A DNA stretch of 64,000 nt from Amycolatopsis thermoflava N1165. GTDB taxonomy: Bacteria; Actinomycetota; Actinomycetes; Mycobacteriales; Pseudonocardiaceae. Position 1 is the first letter of the stretch. Every line of letters begins with the position of its first letter. Positions 11,425 through 22,269 of this stretch are shown here, piece after piece. The notes under the pieces were generated by a model that was given only the letters and a program-made list of their open reading frames with translations, ran no database searches and had not been told where the DNA came from. The DNA lies in the NCBI RefSeq assembly GCF_000473265.1, contig NZ_KI421511.1, positions 5,314,360 through 5,378,359 of the forward strand. The letters are read 5' to 3'. The position numbers and the translations under genes are program-made.

Positions 11425-11725
11425 CTAGTACTTGAGCAGGTTGGTGTCGTCGACCGAGGCCGAGCGGCGGGGTGCGGAAGATGGCCATGATGATCGCCAG
11501 CCCGACGACGACCTCCGCGGCGGCGACGACCATCACGAAGAACGCCATCACCTGGCCCTCGAGCCCGCCGTTGATGCGGGAGAAGGTGACCAGGGAGAGG
11601 TTCACGGCGTTGAGCATCAGCTCGATGCACATGAACACGACGATGGCGTTGCGCCGCACCAGCACGCCGACCGCGCCGATGGAGAACAGCAGGGCTGACA
11701 GCAGCAGGTAGTAGGTGGGGGTCAT
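11425..11725 (-). CDS. nuoK: NADH-quinone oxidoreductase subunit K, frame disrupted near C-terminus
   Basis: The first 85 residues are a normal NuoK: three transmembrane helices with the conserved Glu in [13 protein letters not shown]. After AIFRT the frame changes to [10 protein letters not shown]. The expected tail ([14 protein letters not shown], then TAG at 11427-11425) is present in the neighbouring frame. The interval from start to that stop is 301 bases, one more than a multiple of three. The cause is a run of four G on the plus strand (11469-11472) where three restore a normal 99-residue protein. As written, translation continues into nuoL. This may be a sequencing error or a true insertion. 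All catalytic helices precede the shift. Start overlaps the nuoJ stop as ATGA. Confidence 0.9.
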
Positions 11726-12522
11726 TCCTCGTCACCCTTCCCGACCAGCGCGTGGGCGTCGGGCTGCGGTTCGGTGCCCTCGACCTGCTTGCGCTCGGCT
11801 TCGAGCCGCGCCGTGGGCGTGGACTCGATGATGGTGGACAGCGACTCGGGCGCGACCGTGCCGTCGGGCAGGATCGCGGGGGTCGTGACCGAGTGGGACG
11901 TGGCGAACACGCCGGGCCCTGGCTTGGGCGAGATGCGTTCGTACTCGCCGCGGAACCGGGCTTCGACGAGTTCCTTCTGCGTGCGGCGGCCGCGTTTCTC
12001 GGTGAAGGCCAGCACCATCGCCCCGAGCGCGGCCGTGATCAGCAGTGCCGAGGTGAGCTCGAACGGGAACAGGTAGTCGGTGAAGATGAGGCGGCCGAGG
12101 CCGCCGGCGGTCCCGTTCGGCGCGGGCGCCGGGGTGACGTTGGCGAGCGCCCGGGTGAGCGCGGTGGCCATCAGCCCGGCGATGCCGATGCCGAGGATGC
12201 CGCCCCACAGGCGCTGCCCGCGCAGCACCTCGACGACCGAGTCGGAACTCTCCCGCCCGACGAGCATCAGCACGAACAGGAACAGCATCATGATCGCGCC
12301 GGTGTAGACGATGATCTGGGTGAACCCGAGGAACGGCGCCTGCTGGACCATGTAGAGGATGCCCAGCGAGAACATCGTGAGGGCCAGGAAGAGCGCCGAG
12401 TGGACGGCGTTGCGGGCGAAGATCAGCCCGAGTGCGCCCAGCAGGGCGATCGGACCGAGGATCCAGAACGCGATGGCCTCCCCGGTGGAGACCGTCTCGG
12501 CGGCCTGTGCCAGCACCATCAC
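11722..12522 (-). CDS. nuoJ: NADH-quinone oxidoreductase subunit J
   Basis: A 266-residue membrane subunit J of complex I with five predicted helices in the first about 170 residues, including the conserved [21 protein letters not shown] segment. The hydrophilic C-terminal 90 residues ([18 protein letters not shown] onward) form a long tail seen in actinobacterial NuoJ. A GTG at 12522 and an ATG at 12519 are both possible. A GGAGGT ribosome site lies just upstream and the ATG overlaps the stop of a mini-ORF (TGATG). Confidence 0.96.
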   Translation of the reverse strand: MMVLAQAAETVSTGEAIAFWILGPIALLGALGLIFARNAVHSALFLALTMFSLGILYMVQQAPFLGFTQIIVYTGAIMMLFLFVLMLVGRESSDSVVEVLRGQRLWGGILGIGIAGLMATALTRALANVTPAPAPNGTAGGLGRLIFTDYLFPFELTSALLITAALGAMVLAFTEKRGRRTQKELVEARFRGEYERISPKPGPGVFATSHSVTTPAILPDGTVAPESLSTIIESTPTARLEAERKQVEGTEPQPDAHALVGKGDEE

Positions 12523-12602
12523 CGCACCTCCTCACGGACGGTTCCCGCGGCGTCGCCGCGCGCGGGGCGAAGACCCCGGACAGGGAATCGGTAGCGGCTC
12601 AT
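12519..12602 (-). CDS. 27-residue mini-ORF coupled to nuoJ
   Basis: A short frame from ATG giving [20 protein letters not shown] and then seven more residues. It has GGAG about 8 bases before its start. Its ATG overlaps the stop of the previous mini-ORF (ATGA) and its TGA overlaps the nuoJ ATG. It is arginine-rich with no recognisable domain. It may be a coupling device that carries ribosomes across a spacer, or a true small protein. Confidence 0.4.
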   Translation of the reverse strand: MSRYRFPVRGLRPARGDAAGTVREEVR

Positions 12603-12724
12603 CGGACAGTCTCCTCACCGGAGTGACCCGAAGCCGGGGCGTTGCCCCGGAACGAGGAGCGTCCCGCGGGCAGGTTCGCGCGGCTGCGGATCGACGGGAC
12701 GCGCAGCGAGACCCGGGCCGTCAT
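12599..12724 (-). CDS. 41-residue mini-ORF coupled to nuoI
   Basis: A short frame beginning [15 protein letters not shown], rich in Arg and Ser, without a transmembrane helix. Its ATG overlaps the nuoI stop (ATGA) and a GAGGAGG sequence sits 8 bases upstream inside the nuoI end. Its own stop overlaps the next mini-ORF start. No family is recognised. The tight overlaps at both ends argue for translation, while low-complexity composition leaves doubt. Confidence 0.45.
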   Translation of the reverse strand: MTARVSLRVPSIRSRANLPAGRSSFRGNAPASGHSGEETVR

Positions 12725-13287
12725 TGGATCGCCTCCTCGCGGGAGGTTTCCACCGTTTCGCCAGCGGGGATGCCGCGGCCGCGGGCCAGTTCGGGGCCGT
12801 GCACGTAGTAGTCCTGCTCGTCGTCGCCCAGGCGCATCGGGTGCGGGGGTTGCTCCATACCCGGGAGCAGCGGCGCCAGCAGGTCCTCCTTGGTCCAGAT
12901 CAGCTTCTGGCGGTCGTCGTCCGCCATCTCGTAGAAGTTGATCATCGTCAGGGAGCGGGTGGGGCACGCTTCGACGCACAGGCCGCAGCCGATGCACCTC
13001 AGGTAGTTGATCTGGTAGTCCTTGCCGTAGCGCTCGCCGGGCGAGTACCGGGCGTCCTCGGTGTTGTCGCCGCCCTCGACGAAGATCGCGTCCGCCGGGC
13101 AGGCCCACGCGCACAACTCGCAGCCGACGCACTTCTCCAGTCCGTCCGGGTGCCGGTTGAGCTGGTGCCGCCCGTGGTACCGGGGCGCGGCGGGGGCGCC
13201 GATCTCCGGGTACTCCTCCGTCGCCACCTTCTTGAACATCGTGCCGAAAGTGACGCCGAAACCCTTGATGGGGTCAAACAGTCCCAT
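12721..13287 (-). CDS. nuoI: NADH-quinone oxidoreductase subunit I (two 4Fe-4S clusters)
   Basis: A 188-residue ferredoxin-like subunit of the complex I peripheral arm that passes electrons through clusters N6a and N6b toward NuoB. Two CxxCxxCxxxCP motifs are present (Cys53/56/59/63 and Cys98/101/104/108). Length is normal for actinobacteria. The stop overlaps the start of a 41-residue mini-ORF, which is unusual because nuoI and nuoJ are normally adjacent. It overlaps the 3' end of nuoH by 14 bases. Confidence 0.97.
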   Translation of the reverse strand: MGLFDPIKGFGVTFGTMFKKVATEEYPEIGAPAAPRYHGRHQLNRHPDGLEKCVGCELCAWACPADAIFVEGGDNTEDARYSPGERYGKDYQINYLRCIGCGLCVEACPTRSLTMINFYEMADDDRQKLIWTKEDLLAPLLPGMEQPPHPMRLGDDEQDYYVHGPELARGRGIPAGETVETSREEAIQ

Positions 13288-14614
13288 CGGAACCCTCCTT
13301 CCCGGCGCCCACCTGGGCAGGCTCCGAAGTACGGCCGGCCGCCCGGCGCCTGCGCTTCCCAGCGCCCCGCTCGGGCACCTCGGGCACGCGCAGATCCAGC
13401 GGCGGCAACGGGAAACCGCCGCCGGTGACCGGCACCGAATCGCTGTCGGCCTGCTTCTTCTCCGGCACCAGCAGCGCGATCGCCACCGCGACCACCACCA
13501 CGACCGCCCCGCCGATCAGGATCTGGCCCGTCGTCAGACCGCCGTTGTTCCGGATCGCGCGGATCGACGAGATGATCACGATCCACACCAGGTTGGCGGG
13601 CACCAGGACCTTCCAGCCCAGCTTCATGAACTGGTCGTACCGGAACCGCGGCAGCGTCCCGCGCAGCCAGATGAACCCGAACAGCAACGCGAACAGCTTC
13701 ACCGCGAACCAGATCAGCGGCAGCCACCCCTGGTTCAGCGGCGAGTCCAGCCCGACGAACGGGAACATCCAGCCGCCGAGGAACAACGTCGTCGCGAACG
13801 CCGAGACGATCACCATGTTCACGTACTCGGCGAGGAAGAACATCGCGAATTTCATCGACGAGTACTCGGTGTGGAACCCGCCGACCAGCTCCGACTCGGC
13901 CTCCGGCAGGTCGAACGGCGCGCGGTTCGTCTCGCCGACCATCGAGATCAGGTAGATCACGAAACTCGGCAGCAGCAGGTAGAAGTACCAGCCGCGGGCC
14001 TGCGCGTCGACGATCGCGCCGGTCGCCATCGACTGCGAGTACAGCACCACGCCGACGATCGACAGGCCCATCGCGATCTCGTACGAGATCACCTGCGCCG
14101 CCGACCGCAGCCCGCCGAGCAGCGGGTACGGCGACCCGGACGACCACCCGGCCAGCACGATCCCGTACACCCCGACCGACGAGCAGGCCAGGATCACCAG
14201 CACGCCGACCGGCAGGTCGACCAGCTGCAGCACGGTCTGCTCACCGAAGATCGACACCCGCGGCCCGAACGGGATCGCGGCCAGCGCGATCAACGCGGGC
14301 ACCGCGGACAGCACCGGCGCCAGGAAGTACACCTTCCGGTCCGCGCCGTCCGGGATGATCTGCTCCTTGAACGGCAGCTTGATCGCGTCCGCCAGCGACT
14401 GGAAGTAGCCGCCGGGGCCGACGCGGTTCGGGCCGGGCCGGTTCTGCATCCGGCCGATCGCCTTGCGCTCCCACACGATGAGGAAGATCGTCAGGAGCGG
14501 CCCGATCAGCAGCACCACGACGGTCTTGAGCAGGATCAGCCACCACGGGTCGTCCGCCAGCAGCTCGGCCCGCGTCATCTGGTCCGCGGCCTGCTGCGCG
14601 AAAAACGGTGTCAT
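13274..14614 (-). CDS. nuoH: NADH-quinone oxidoreductase subunit H
   Basis: A 446-residue membrane subunit H that helps form the quinone-binding chamber with NuoB and NuoD. It has the conserved [19 protein letters not shown] loop and the [21 protein letters not shown] motif. The chosen ATG ([12 protein letters not shown]) overlaps the nuoG stop as ATGA; the upstream open frame is a nuoG shadow. A basic, low-complexity tail of about 45 residues extends past the usual C-terminus. Confidence 0.97.
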   Translation of the reverse strand: MTPFFAQQAADQMTRAELLADDPWWLILLKTVVVLLIGPLLTIFLIVWERKAIGRMQNRPGPNRVGPGGYFQSLADAIKLPFKEQIIPDGADRKVYFLAPVLSAVPALIALAAIPFGPRVSIFGEQTVLQLVDLPVGVLVILACSSVGVYGIVLAGWSSGSPYPLLGGLRSAAQVISYEIAMGLSIVGVVLYSQSMATGAIVDAQARGWYFYLLLPSFVIYLISMVGETNRAPFDLPEAESELVGGFHTEYSSMKFAMFFLAEYVNMVIVSAFATTLFLGGWMFPFVGLDSPLNQGWLPLIWFAVKLFALLFGFIWLRGTLPRFRYDQFMKLGWKVLVPANLVWIVIISSIRAIRNNGGLTTGQILIGGAVVVVVAVAIALLVPEKKQADSDSVPVTGGGFPLPPLDLRVPEVPERGAGKRRRRAAGRTSEPAQVGAGKEGSDGTV

Positions 14615-17079
14615 CGCCGCGCTCCCTCGATGTTGACGACCGCCCCGTGCCCGGCGGCGAGCGTTCTGCGCAGCCGCGAGCCGTCGGAGTTGCCGGGCAG
14701 CCACACGACGTCGTCGGGCAGGTCGGCGACCTCGACGGGCAGCGTGATCGCGCCCCGCTCGGTCGACACGGTCACCTCGTCACCGAGCTCCGCCGCGGTC
14801 TTCGCCGACACCCGGGCCACCACGCGCCGCGCGGTGCCCGCCAGGTGCGGCTCGTCCACCTGCAGTGAGCCCTCGTCGAGCAGCTGCCGCCAGCTAGCCA
14901 GCCGCGCCTGCCCCGGCCCGACCTCGGCGGCGGCCCGCGCGGGGCCCGACTCCCAGAACCTGCCGTGCGACGCGCCCGACGAGCCGAGCCGGGCGAAGTC
15001 GCCGTACGCGGCGACCGGAGTCTGGGTGAACAGGTCCGCGTCCATCTCCACGGCCAGCGTGTCCAGCACCCGGCAGTCCGGCAGCGCGCCGGTGCCTTCG
15101 AGCGTCGCGTCGAACGCGCGGCGCCTGCCCTCCCAGTTGACGAAGCTGCCGGACTTCTCGACCACCGGCGCGATCGGCAGGACCACGTCGGCGTGCTCGG
15201 TGACCGTGCTGGCCCGCATCTCCAGGCTGACCACGAACTCCGCCCGCTCCAGCGCCTGCCGCGCCAGCGCCGGGTCGGGCAGGTCGTCCAGGTCGACGCC
15301 GCCGACCACCACGCCGGACAGGTACCCGCCCGCCAGCGCGCCGATGATGTCGTTCGTGTCGCGGCCCGGCTCGGCGGGCACCGGCACGCCCCACGCGGCC
15401 TCGACCTCGGCGCGGGCGGCCTCGTCGGTCACCGGCCGTCCGCCGGGCAGCAGCGTCGGCGCCGCACCGGCCTCCAGCGCGCCGCGCTCGCCGGCCCGGC
15501 GCGGGATCCAGGCCACCTTCGCGCCGGTCCGCGCGACCAGCCGCCGCACCGCGGCGAACAGGCCCGGCACCTCGGCCGCCCGCTCGCCGACCAGCACGAC
15601 CGCGCCGTCCGCGCCCAGCGCCGACTCGACGTCCGGCGCGTGCTCGGGAATCCCGTCCAGCGCCGCGGCCTCCGACCCGGGCACGCAGGCCAGCAGCTCG
15701 CCGAAGGTCTTGCGCACCGACGGCGTCGTCCACTGTCCCAAGTGGACCACCCGGGTCCGCTTCTTGCGGGCGGCCTTGCGCAGCCGGAGGAAGACGATCG
15801 GCGCCTCCTCCTCGGGCTCGAACGCCACGCACAGCACCGTCGGCGCGTTCTCGATCGCGCCGAACGTGACGCCGTACTCCGGCGTCGTGCCGGCCACCTC
15901 GGCGGCGAGGAAGTCCAGCTCCTCCGGCGAATGCGCCCGCGCGCGGAAGTCGACGTCGTTGGTGCGCAACGCGACCCGCGCGAACTTCGCGTAGGCGTAG
16001 GCGTCCTCCAGCGTCAGCCGTCCACCGGCGAGCACCGCGGCGCCGCGGCTGTCGCGGGCCTTGGCCAGCCCCTCCGCGGCGACGCGCAGCGCCTCCGTCC
16101 ACGGCGCTTCCCGCAGCTCGCCGGAGGCGTCGCGAACCAGCGGCCGCCGGATCCGGTCGGCCGCCGTGGCGTACCGGAACGCGAAGCGGCCCTTGTCGCA
16201 GATCCACTCCTCGTTGACCTCGGGGTCGTTGGCGGCGAGCTTGCGCATCACCTTGCCGCGCCGGTAGTCGGTGCGCTCGGCGCAGCCGGACGAGCAGTGC
16301 TCGCACACGCTGGGCGCGGACACCAGGTCGAACGGCCGCGACCGGAACCGGTACTGCGCGCTGGTCAGCGCGCCGACCGGGCAGATCTGGATGGTGTTGC
16401 CGGAGAAGTACGACTGGAACGGCGCGCCCGACGACGTTCGGGAGGCCAGGTCGAACACGTCCGCCGTCTCCGCCGTGCCGATCTGCTGGTGCGCGCCGCG
16501 CTCCAGCAGGTCGATGAACGGGTCGCCGGCGATCTGCGCGGAGAACCGCGTGCACCGCTGGCACAGCACGCACCGCTCGCGGTCGAGCAGCACCTGCGTG
16601 GAGATCGGCAGCGGCTTCGGGAACGTGCGCTTGGTGTCGCGGAACCGCGAGTCGGCGCGGCCGTGGGCCATCGCCTGGTTCTGAAGCGGGCACTCGCCGC
16701 CCTTGTCGCAGACCGGGCAGTCCAGCGGGTGGTTGATGAGCAGCAGCTCCATCACACCCTGCTGGGCCTTGTCCGCGACCGGCGACGTCAGCTGCGTCTT
16801 GACGACCATCCCGTCGGCGACCGTCATCGTGCAGGACGCCTGCGGTTTCGGCATCGGCCGCCCGCCCATCTCGACCTCGACGAGGCACTGACGGCAGGCC
16901 CCGGCCGGGTCGAGCAGCGGGTGGTCGCAGAACCGCGGGATCACCGTGCCGAGCCGCTCCGCCGTGCGGATCAGCAGCTCGCCCTTGGGCGCGATGACCT
17001 CTTCGCCGTCGATGGTCAGCTTGACGTGACCTTCGGGGACCGGCGTCTCGGTCTTGGGTTCTTCCGGCGCGATCGTCAT
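14611..17079 (-). CDS. nuoG: NADH-quinone oxidoreductase subunit G
   Basis: An 822-residue iron-sulfur subunit of the NADH dehydrogenase module. The N-terminus has a 2Fe-2S ferredoxin domain ([15 protein letters not shown], about residues 51-65), then [13 protein letters not shown] and CVLCQRC cluster ligands, then a molybdopterin oxidoreductase-like domain without obvious cofactor role. CEHCSSGC suggests the extra N7-type cluster. I chose the ATG giving [12 protein letters not shown] because it overlaps the nuoF stop (ATGA). Confidence 0.96.
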   Translation of the reverse strand: MTIAPEEPKTETPVPEGHVKLTIDGEEVIAPKGELLIRTAERLGTVIPRFCDHPLLDPAGACRQCLVEVEMGGRPMPKPQASCTMTVADGMVVKTQLTSPVADKAQQGVMELLLINHPLDCPVCDKGGECPLQNQAMAHGRADSRFRDTKRTFPKPLPISTQVLLDRERCVLCQRCTRFSAQIAGDPFIDLLERGAHQQIGTAETADVFDLASRTSSGAPFQSYFSGNTIQICPVGALTSAQYRFRSRPFDLVSAPSVCEHCSSGCAERTDYRRGKVMRKLAANDPEVNEEWICDKGRFAFRYATAADRIRRPLVRDASGELREAPWTEALRVAAEGLAKARDSRGAAVLAGGRLTLEDAYAYAKFARVALRTNDVDFRARAHSPEELDFLAAEVAGTTPEYGVTFGAIENAPTVLCVAFEPEEEAPIVFLRLRKAARKKRTRVVHLGQWTTPSVRKTFGELLACVPGSEAAALDGIPEHAPDVESALGADGAVVLVGERAAEVPGLFAAVRRLVARTGAKVAWIPRRAGERGALEAGAAPTLLPGGRPVTDEAARAEVEAAWGVPVPAEPGRDTNDIIGALAGGYLSGVVVGGVDLDDLPDPALARQALERAEFVVSLEMRASTVTEHADVVLPIAPVVEKSGSFVNWEGRRRAFDATLEGTGALPDCRVLDTLAVEMDADLFTQTPVAAYGDFARLGSSGASHGRFWESGPARAAAEVGPGQARLASWRQLLDEGSLQVDEPHLAGTARRVVARVSAKTAAELGDEVTVSTERGAITLPVEVADLPDDVVWLPGNSDGSRLRRTLAAGHGAVVNIEGARR

Positions 17080-18356
17080 GCCTGTGCTCCCACCAACTCG
17101 CGCTTGTTGCTCTCGCACAGGGCGAGGAATTCGTCGCGGAAGTACTTGATCCCGCTGGTGATCGGGCTGACCGCGCCGTCACCCAGCGCGCAGAACGACC
17201 GGCCGAGGATGTTGTCGCAGACGTCCAGCAGCGTGTCGATGTCCTCGGCGGTGCCCCGCCCGTCGACCATCCGCTCCAGGATCTGCGCCAGCCAGTACGT
17301 GCCCTCCCGGCACGGCGTGCACTTGCCGCACGACTCGTGCTCGTAGAACTGGGTCCACTTCATCACGGCCCACGGCACCGACACGGTTTCGTTGAACACC
17401 TGGACCGCGGTGGTGCCGAGCATCGACCCGGCCTCCGCGGCGCCCTCGAAGTCGAGCGGGATGTCCAGGTGCTCGGCGGTGAACATCGGCGTGGACGACC
17501 CGCCCGGCGTCCAGAACTTGAGCGGGATGCCGTCCTTCATGCCACCACACAGTTCCAGCAGCTCCCGCAGGGTCGTGCCGAGCGGCGCCTCGTACTGGCC
17601 GGGCTTCTCGACGTGCCCGGAGATCGAGTAGATCTTCGGGCCGGGCGACTTCTCCCGGCCCATCTTGCGGAACCAGTCCGCGCCGCCGTTCACGATGAAC
17701 GGAACGCTAGCGATGGTCTCCACGTTGTTCACGGTGGTCGGCGCCGCGTAGAGGCCGGCGGCCGCGGGGAACGGCGGCTTGAGCCGCGGCTGGCCGCGGC
17801 GGCCTTCGAGCGAGTCGAGCAGCGCGGTTTCCTCACCGCAGATGTAGGCGCCCGCCCCGGCGTGCACGGTGATGTCCAGGTCGAACCCGGAGCCCAGGAT
17901 GTCCTTGCCGAGGTACCCGGCGCGGTAGGCCTCGCGCACCGCCGCGTTGAGCCGACGGTACGGGTGCAGCGCCTCGCCCCGTACGTAGATGAAGCAGTGG
18001 TGTGACCGCATCGCGTAGGCGGCGATGATGCAGCCCTCGATGAGCGAGTGCGGGTCGGCCATCATCAGCGGGATGTCCTTGCAGGTCCCCGGTTCGCCCT
18101 CGTCGGCGTTGATGACCAGGTAGTGCGGCTTGTCCTCGTTGGGCGGCATGAACGACCACTTCACGCCGGCCGGGAACCCCGCGCCGCCGCGGCCACGCAG
18201 ACCGGAGTCCTTGACCAGCTGCACGAGTTGCTCGGGCGTGCCGCTCAGCGCCTTGCGCAGCGCGGTGTAACCCTCCAGCTGTTCGTAGGTGGACAGCCGC
18301 CAGGAGTTGGGGGACAGCCAGCGTTTGGTGAGCACCGGGGTGATGGGATCAGCCAT
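17076..18356 (-). CDS. nuoF: NADH-quinone oxidoreductase subunit F (FMN/NADH-binding)
   Basis: A 426-residue subunit that binds NADH, FMN and cluster N3 at the tip of the complex I arm. Visible motifs are [16 protein letters not shown] (FMN/NADH glycine-rich region, about residues 52-67), [20 protein letters not shown], and [12 protein letters not shown] for the 4Fe-4S cluster. Start and stop overlap neighbours (TAATG with nuoE, ATGA with nuoG). Confidence 0.97.
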   Translation of the reverse strand: MADPITPVLTKRWLSPNSWRLSTYEQLEGYTALRKALSGTPEQLVQLVKDSGLRGRGGAGFPAGVKWSFMPPNEDKPHYLVINADEGEPGTCKDIPLMMADPHSLIEGCIIAAYAMRSHHCFIYVRGEALHPYRRLNAAVREAYRAGYLGKDILGSGFDLDITVHAGAGAYICGEETALLDSLEGRRGQPRLKPPFPAAAGLYAAPTTVNNVETIASVPFIVNGGADWFRKMGREKSPGPKIYSISGHVEKPGQYEAPLGTTLRELLELCGGMKDGIPLKFWTPGGSSTPMFTAEHLDIPLDFEGAAEAGSMLGTTAVQVFNETVSVPWAVMKWTQFYEHESCGKCTPCREGTYWLAQILERMVDGRGTAEDIDTLLDVCDNILGRSFCALGDGAVSPITSGIKYFRDEFLALCESNKRELVGAQA

Positions 18357-19090
18357 TACTTCTTCTCCACTTCCGGCAACGGGGCGTCCGCCATGGCCGG
18401 GGCCGTCCAGCCCCGCTCCTGGGCGATCCGCGCGCCCATCAGGGTCTCCGGGGCCTGGGACGGTCCGTCCACTTGCGACCGGTACGTCTCCTCGTCCTCC
18501 GGGAAGAACCCGGCCAGCTGCAGCTCGGCGCTCTTGAAGTCGCCCAGCGGAGCCCCGCGCGTCGGCTGCGGCTTCTCACCGCGCCGCAGGGCGTCGACCA
18601 GTTCGACCGCGCTGTCCGGCGTCTGCTTGTCGTAGTACTCGTAGTTGACCTGCAGCACCGGCGCGAGGTCGCAGGCGGCGAGGCACTCGGCGTGCTCCAG
18701 CGTGATCGACCCGGGCTCGCCCGGGGTGCCCGCGGTTTCCTCGTGCCCCAGTGGTTTCCCGTCCTCGCCGAGGTGCTCCTGCAGGGTGCGGTAGATCGCG
18801 TCCCCGCCCAGCGCCGCGCACAGCGTGTTCGTGCACACGCTCACCAGATGCTCACCGCACGGCTTGCGCTTGTACATGGTGTAGAACGTGACGACCGCGC
18901 TGACCTCGGCCTCGGACAGTCCCAGCTGCTGCGCGCAGAATGTCACGCCCTCCTGGCTGACGAACCCCTGCACCGACTGGACCAGATGCAGCATCGGCAG
19001 CAGCGCCGACCGGGACTGCGGGTAACGGGCCATCAGCTCCTGCGCCTTGGCCACCGTGTCCGCGTCGAACAGCTCTTTCGCTTGGGTCAT
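18356..19090 (-). CDS. nuoE: NADH-quinone oxidoreductase subunit E (2Fe-2S)
   Basis: A 244-residue thioredoxin-fold subunit carrying cluster N1a. The four ligands are Cys86, Cys91, Cys136 and Cys140 (VCTNTLC and ECLAAC). The C-terminal about 70 residues after the fold are an extension common in actinobacteria. The ATG giving [13 protein letters not shown] overlaps the nuoD stop region; the longer open frame upstream is a nuoD shadow. Confidence 0.97.
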   Translation of the reverse strand: MTQAKELFDADTVAKAQELMARYPQSRSALLPMLHLVQSVQGFVSQEGVTFCAQQLGLSEAEVSAVVTFYTMYKRKPCGEHLVSVCTNTLCAALGGDAIYRTLQEHLGEDGKPLGHEETAGTPGEPGSITLEHAECLAACDLAPVLQVNYEYYDKQTPDSAVELVDALRRGEKPQPTRGAPLGDFKSAELQLAGFFPEDEETYRSQVDGPSQAPETLMGARIAQERGWTAPAMADAPLPEVEKK

Positions 19091-20457
19091 CGATCCACTC
19101 CGCCCATGACCGGGTCCACGGACGCGACCGCCGCGATCACGTCCGCCACCAGGCCGCCCTCTGACATCGCCGGCAGGGACTGCAGGTTGACGAAACTCGG
19201 TTCCCGCACGTGCACGCGCACCGGGCGGGTGCCGCCGTCGGAGACGAGGTGGAAGCCCAGCTCGCCGCGCGGCGACTCGATCGGCGAGTACACCTGGCCC
19301 GCAGGCACCTTGAAGCCCTCGGTGACCAGCTTGAAGTGGTGGATCAGGGACTCCATCGACTGGCCCATGATCTTGCGGACGTGCTCGAGCGAGTTGCCCA
19401 TGCCGTCGCTGGAGATCGACAGCTGCGCGGGCCACGCGATCTTGCGGTCCTCCACCATCACCGGGCCCGGCTCGATCTTCTTCAGGCACTGCCGGATGAT
19501 CCGCAGCGACTGGTGCATCTCCTCGACCCGGCACAGGTACCGGCCCCAGCAGTCGGCCTCGGTCGAGGTCGGCACGTCGAACTCGAACTCGTCGTAGCGC
19601 GAGTACGGCTCGATCTTGCGCAGGTCCCACGGCAGGCCCGCGGAGCGCAGCACCGGCCCGGTGACGCCGAGCGCGAGGCACGCGTCGACCGGCAGGTACC
19701 CGACGCCCTTGAGCCGGTTGCGCCAGATCGGCTGACCGGTGAACAGCTTGTCGTACAAGGGAAGGCGCTCGTCCATCGTCTTGACGAACTCGCTCACCTT
19801 CTCCTTCCAGTCGGTCGGCAGGTCCTGCGCGACGCCGCCGGGGCGGATGAACGCGTGGTTCATGCGCAGCCCGGTCAGGTACTCCAGCAGGTGCAGGACC
19901 TCTTCCCGCTCGCGGAACCCGAAGGTCATCGCGGTGGTCGCGCCCAGCTCCATGCCGCCGGTGGCGATGTAGACCAGGTGCGAGCCGATGCGGTTGATCT
20001 CGCACAGCATGACGCGGATCAGTTCGGCCCGGCGCGGGGCGCGGATGCCGAGCAGCTTCTCCACGCCGAGGCAGTAGCCCAGCTCGTTGAACAGCGGGGA
20101 CAGGTAGTCCATGCGCGTAACGAACGTGACGCCCTGGGTCCAGGTCCGGTACTCGCAGTTCTTCTCGATGCCGGTGTGCAGGTAGCCGATGACCGAGCGG
20201 AGCTGGGTGACGGTCTCGCCCTCCAGCTCCAGCACGAGCCGGAGCACGCCGTGCGTGGACGGGTGCTGGGGGCCCATGTTGATGACGATCCGCTCGTCGT
20301 GCTGGGCGTCCTCCAGCACGTCGTCCCAGTCACCGCCGGAGACGTGGTAGATGCGGCCTTCGGTGGTGTCGCGCGATTCGGCGTAGTCGACACTGTCGCG
20401 GCCGGTGTCGCTCGTGTCGGTGCCGGTGCTGACGTCCGCGAGTCGATCGGTAGTCAC
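19087..20457 (-). CDS. nuoD: NADH-quinone oxidoreductase subunit D
   Basis: A 456-residue subunit related to the NiFe-hydrogenase large subunit, forming the quinone site with NuoB. The family signature [20 protein letters not shown] is present. The best start is GTG ([10 protein letters not shown]), which overlaps the nuoC stop as GTGA. About 55 residues precede the conserved core, longer than in Escherichia coli but usual for actinobacteria. NuoC and NuoD are separate here. Confidence 0.96.
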   Translation of the reverse strand: MTTDRLADVSTGTDTSDTGRDSVDYAESRDTTEGRIYHVSGGDWDDVLEDAQHDERIVINMGPQHPSTHGVLRLVLELEGETVTQLRSVIGYLHTGIEKNCEYRTWTQGVTFVTRMDYLSPLFNELGYCLGVEKLLGIRAPRRAELIRVMLCEINRIGSHLVYIATGGMELGATTAMTFGFREREEVLHLLEYLTGLRMNHAFIRPGGVAQDLPTDWKEKVSEFVKTMDERLPLYDKLFTGQPIWRNRLKGVGYLPVDACLALGVTGPVLRSAGLPWDLRKIEPYSRYDEFEFDVPTSTEADCWGRYLCRVEEMHQSLRIIRQCLKKIEPGPVMVEDRKIAWPAQLSISSDGMGNSLEHVRKIMGQSMESLIHHFKLVTEGFKVPAGQVYSPIESPRGELGFHLVSDGGTRPVRVHVREPSFVNLQSLPAMSEGGLVADVIAAVASVDPVMGGVDR

Positions 20458-21206
20458 GAGTACGACCTCCGCTGATCGGGGGGCGGGATCTCCGCGCCCT
20501 TGTACTCCACCGGGATCCCGCCGAGCGGGTAGTCCTTGCGCTGCGGGTGGCCGTCCCAGTCGTCCGGCATGAGGATCCGCGTCAGGGCCGGGTGGCCGTC
20601 GTAGACGATGCCGAACAGGTCCCACGCCTCGCGTTCCTGCCAGTCCGCCGTCGGGTAGACCTCCACGATGGACGGGATGTGCGCGTCCTCGACGTCGACG
20701 GCGACCTCCAGCCGGATGCGCCGGCGGTAGGTCATCGACGTCAGGTGGTACACCGAGTGCAGCCGCTGCGGCACGTCCGGCCCGTAGTCCACACCGGACA
20801 CCGAGCTGCACAGCTCGAACCGCAGCCCGGCGTCGTCGCGCAGGATGCGGCACATCGCGACGAGGTGCGCGCGATCGACGTAGAGCGTGATCTCGCCGCG
20901 ATCGACGGTCACCTGGTGCACCGCGTCGGCGGGCACGTCGTTCTCGGCCAGCGCGGCGAAGAACTGGTCGGCGAACTCGTCGAACCAGCCGCCGTAGGGC
21001 CGTTCCGCCGGTGGCGGCAGGTAGGCGGGCAGCCGCAGGCCGCCGTAACCGGAGGTGTCCCCGCTGTCGGAGACACCGAACATCCCGCGGCGCTCACGGC
21101 CCGCGACGATCGGCTGCGCCGGGCGCGGCCCACGCGGCTCCAGGCCGGTGTCCGGGCGCTGGGCGCTGGACTGTTCCCCGCCGGGTTCGGGCTTTTCCTC
21201 GGTCAT
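20454..21206 (-). CDS. nuoC: NADH-quinone oxidoreductase subunit C
   Basis: A 250-residue peripheral-arm subunit of complex I. The conserved region includes [14 protein letters not shown] [20 protein letters not shown] and [19 protein letters not shown] near the C-terminus. The N-terminal about 55 residues are polar and poorly conserved. It lies 7 bases downstream of nuoB. Confidence 0.96.
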   Translation of the reverse strand: MTEEKPEPGGEQSSAQRPDTGLEPRGPRPAQPIVAGRERRGMFGVSDSGDTSGYGGLRLPAYLPPPAERPYGGWFDEFADQFFAALAENDVPADAVHQVTVDRGEITLYVDRAHLVAMCRILRDDAGLRFELCSSVSGVDYGPDVPQRLHSVYHLTSMTYRRRIRLEVAVDVEDAHIPSIVEVYPTADWQEREAWDLFGIVYDGHPALTRILMPDDWDGHPQRKDYPLGGIPVEYKGAEIPPPDQRRSYS

Positions 21207-21213
21207 GAGCGCA

Positions 21214-21756
21214 TCACTTCTTCGCGTACTTGATCGACGACGGGATCAGCTCGGTCTGGTACCCGGCCAGCGCGGCGGCGCGGCGCGGCCCGAGCGGCTC
21301 GTCCTGGATCTTGGCGTGCAGCTTGAGGATCGCGTCGAGGAGCATTTCGGGGCGCGGCGGGCAGCCCGGCAGGTACATGTCGACCGGCACGATGTGGTCC
21401 ACGCCCTGCACCACGGCGTAGTTGTTGAACATGCCGCCGGAGGACGCGCAGACGCCCATGGCCAGCACCCACTTCGGCTCGGCCATCTGGTCGTAGATCT
21501 GACGCAGGACCGGGGCCATCTTCTGCGTGACCCGCCCGGCGACGATCATCAGATCGGCCTGGCGCGGGGTGGCGGAGAACCGCTCCATGCCGAAGCGCGC
21601 GATGTCGTAGCGCGAGCCGCCGACGGTCATCATCTCGATCGCACAGCAGGCGAGCCCGAAGGTGGCCGGCCACAGCGAGTTCTTGCGCGCCCAGTTGACC
21701 AGCTTCTCCAGGCTGGCCAGCAGGATGCCGTTGGGGAGCTGCTCTTCGAGTCCCAT
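21214..21756 (-). CDS. nuoB: NADH-quinone oxidoreductase subunit B (cluster N2)
   Basis: A 180-residue subunit that holds the terminal 4Fe-4S cluster N2, which reduces menaquinone. Ligands are the tandem Cys37-Cys38 (LACCAIEM), Cys103 (GVCASSGG) and Cys132 (GCPPRPE). Length and motifs are normal. It is the second gene of the operon, 12 bases after nuoA. Confidence 0.98.
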   Translation of the reverse strand: MGLEEQLPNGILLASLEKLVNWARKNSLWPATFGLACCAIEMMTVGGSRYDIARFGMERFSATPRQADLMIVAGRVTQKMAPVLRQIYDQMAEPKWVLAMGVCASSGGMFNNYAVVQGVDHIVPVDMYLPGCPPRPEMLLDAILKLHAKIQDEPLGPRRAAALAGYQTELIPSSIKYAKK

Positions 21757-21768
21757 GACGTCCCTCCC

Positions 21769-22179
21769 CTAGTTCCAGTCGAGCCCGCCGCGACGCCAGA
21801 CGTAGGCGTAGGCGAAGCCGACGGTCGCGATGAACAAGACGATCTCCACCAGGCCGAACAGGCCGAGCGCGTCCGCCGAGACGGCGAACGGGTAGAGGAA
21901 GACCATTTCGATGTCGAACAGGATGAACAGCATCGCGGTGATGTAGTAGGCGACCGGCATGCGGCCGCCGCCCACCAGCGGCTGCGGGGACGGTTCGATC
22001 CCGCACTCGTAGGCCATCTGCTTCGCCCGGTTGTACCGGCGCGGGCCCACCAGCGGGCCGAGCAGCACGGAGAACACCGCGAAGGCCGCGGCGAGGACGA
22101 ACAGGAGGACCAGCGGCAGGTACATCTCAAGGCCGGGCCCCGAGGCGGCCTGCGCGAGGTGGAACTGCGACATCAGCAC
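21769..22179 (-). CDS. nuoA: NADH-quinone oxidoreductase subunit A
   Basis: First gene of the 14-gene nuo operon, a 136-residue membrane subunit with three helices and the conserved KQMAYECGIEP and FDIEMVFLYPFAV motifs. A GTG at 22179 has GAAAGGA upstream; an ATG two codons later (22173) is possible. Two Rex-type palindromes and a promoter lie within 100 bases upstream. Confidence 0.96.
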   Translation of the reverse strand: MLMSQFHLAQAASGPGLEMYLPLVLLFVLAAAFAVFSVLLGPLVGPRRYNRAKQMAYECGIEPSPQPLVGGGRMPVAYYITAMLFILFDIEMVFLYPFAVSADALGLFGLVEIVLFIATVGFAYAYVWRRGGLDWN

Positions 22180-22219
22180 GGTGAATGCCGTCCTTTCCGC
22201 GCCGTTGCGAACGTGCCGC

Positions 22220-22237
22220 TTGTGAAACTGTTCACAA
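22220..22237. promoter_or_regulatory. Rex-type operator, proximal to nuoA
   Basis: The 18-bp sequence TTGTGAAACTGTTCACAA is a perfect palindrome around a 4-base centre. It matches the known actinobacterial Rex operator form TGTGAAN4TTCACA. It lies 41 bases before the nuoA start, inside the predicted leader. Rex itself is encoded at 53624-54403. Confidence 0.88.
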
Positions 22238-22251
22238 TCTCCCTTGCGGGG

Positions 22252-22269
22252 TTGTGAAGCGGTTCACAA
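22252..22269. promoter_or_regulatory. Rex-type operator overlapping the nuo transcription start
   Basis: TTGTGAAGCGGTTCACAA is a second perfect TTGTGAA-N4-TTCACAA palindrome, centred 32 bases (about three helical turns) from the first. It directly abuts the predicted -10 box of the nuo promoter, so bound Rex would block initiation. Confidence 0.88.

Noticed and set aside
9467..11725. A natural NuoK-NuoL fusion protein of 752 residues
   Set aside because: The normal NuoK tail and stop exist one frame away, and nuoL has its own GTG and ribosome site. A one-base insertion explains the open frame better.
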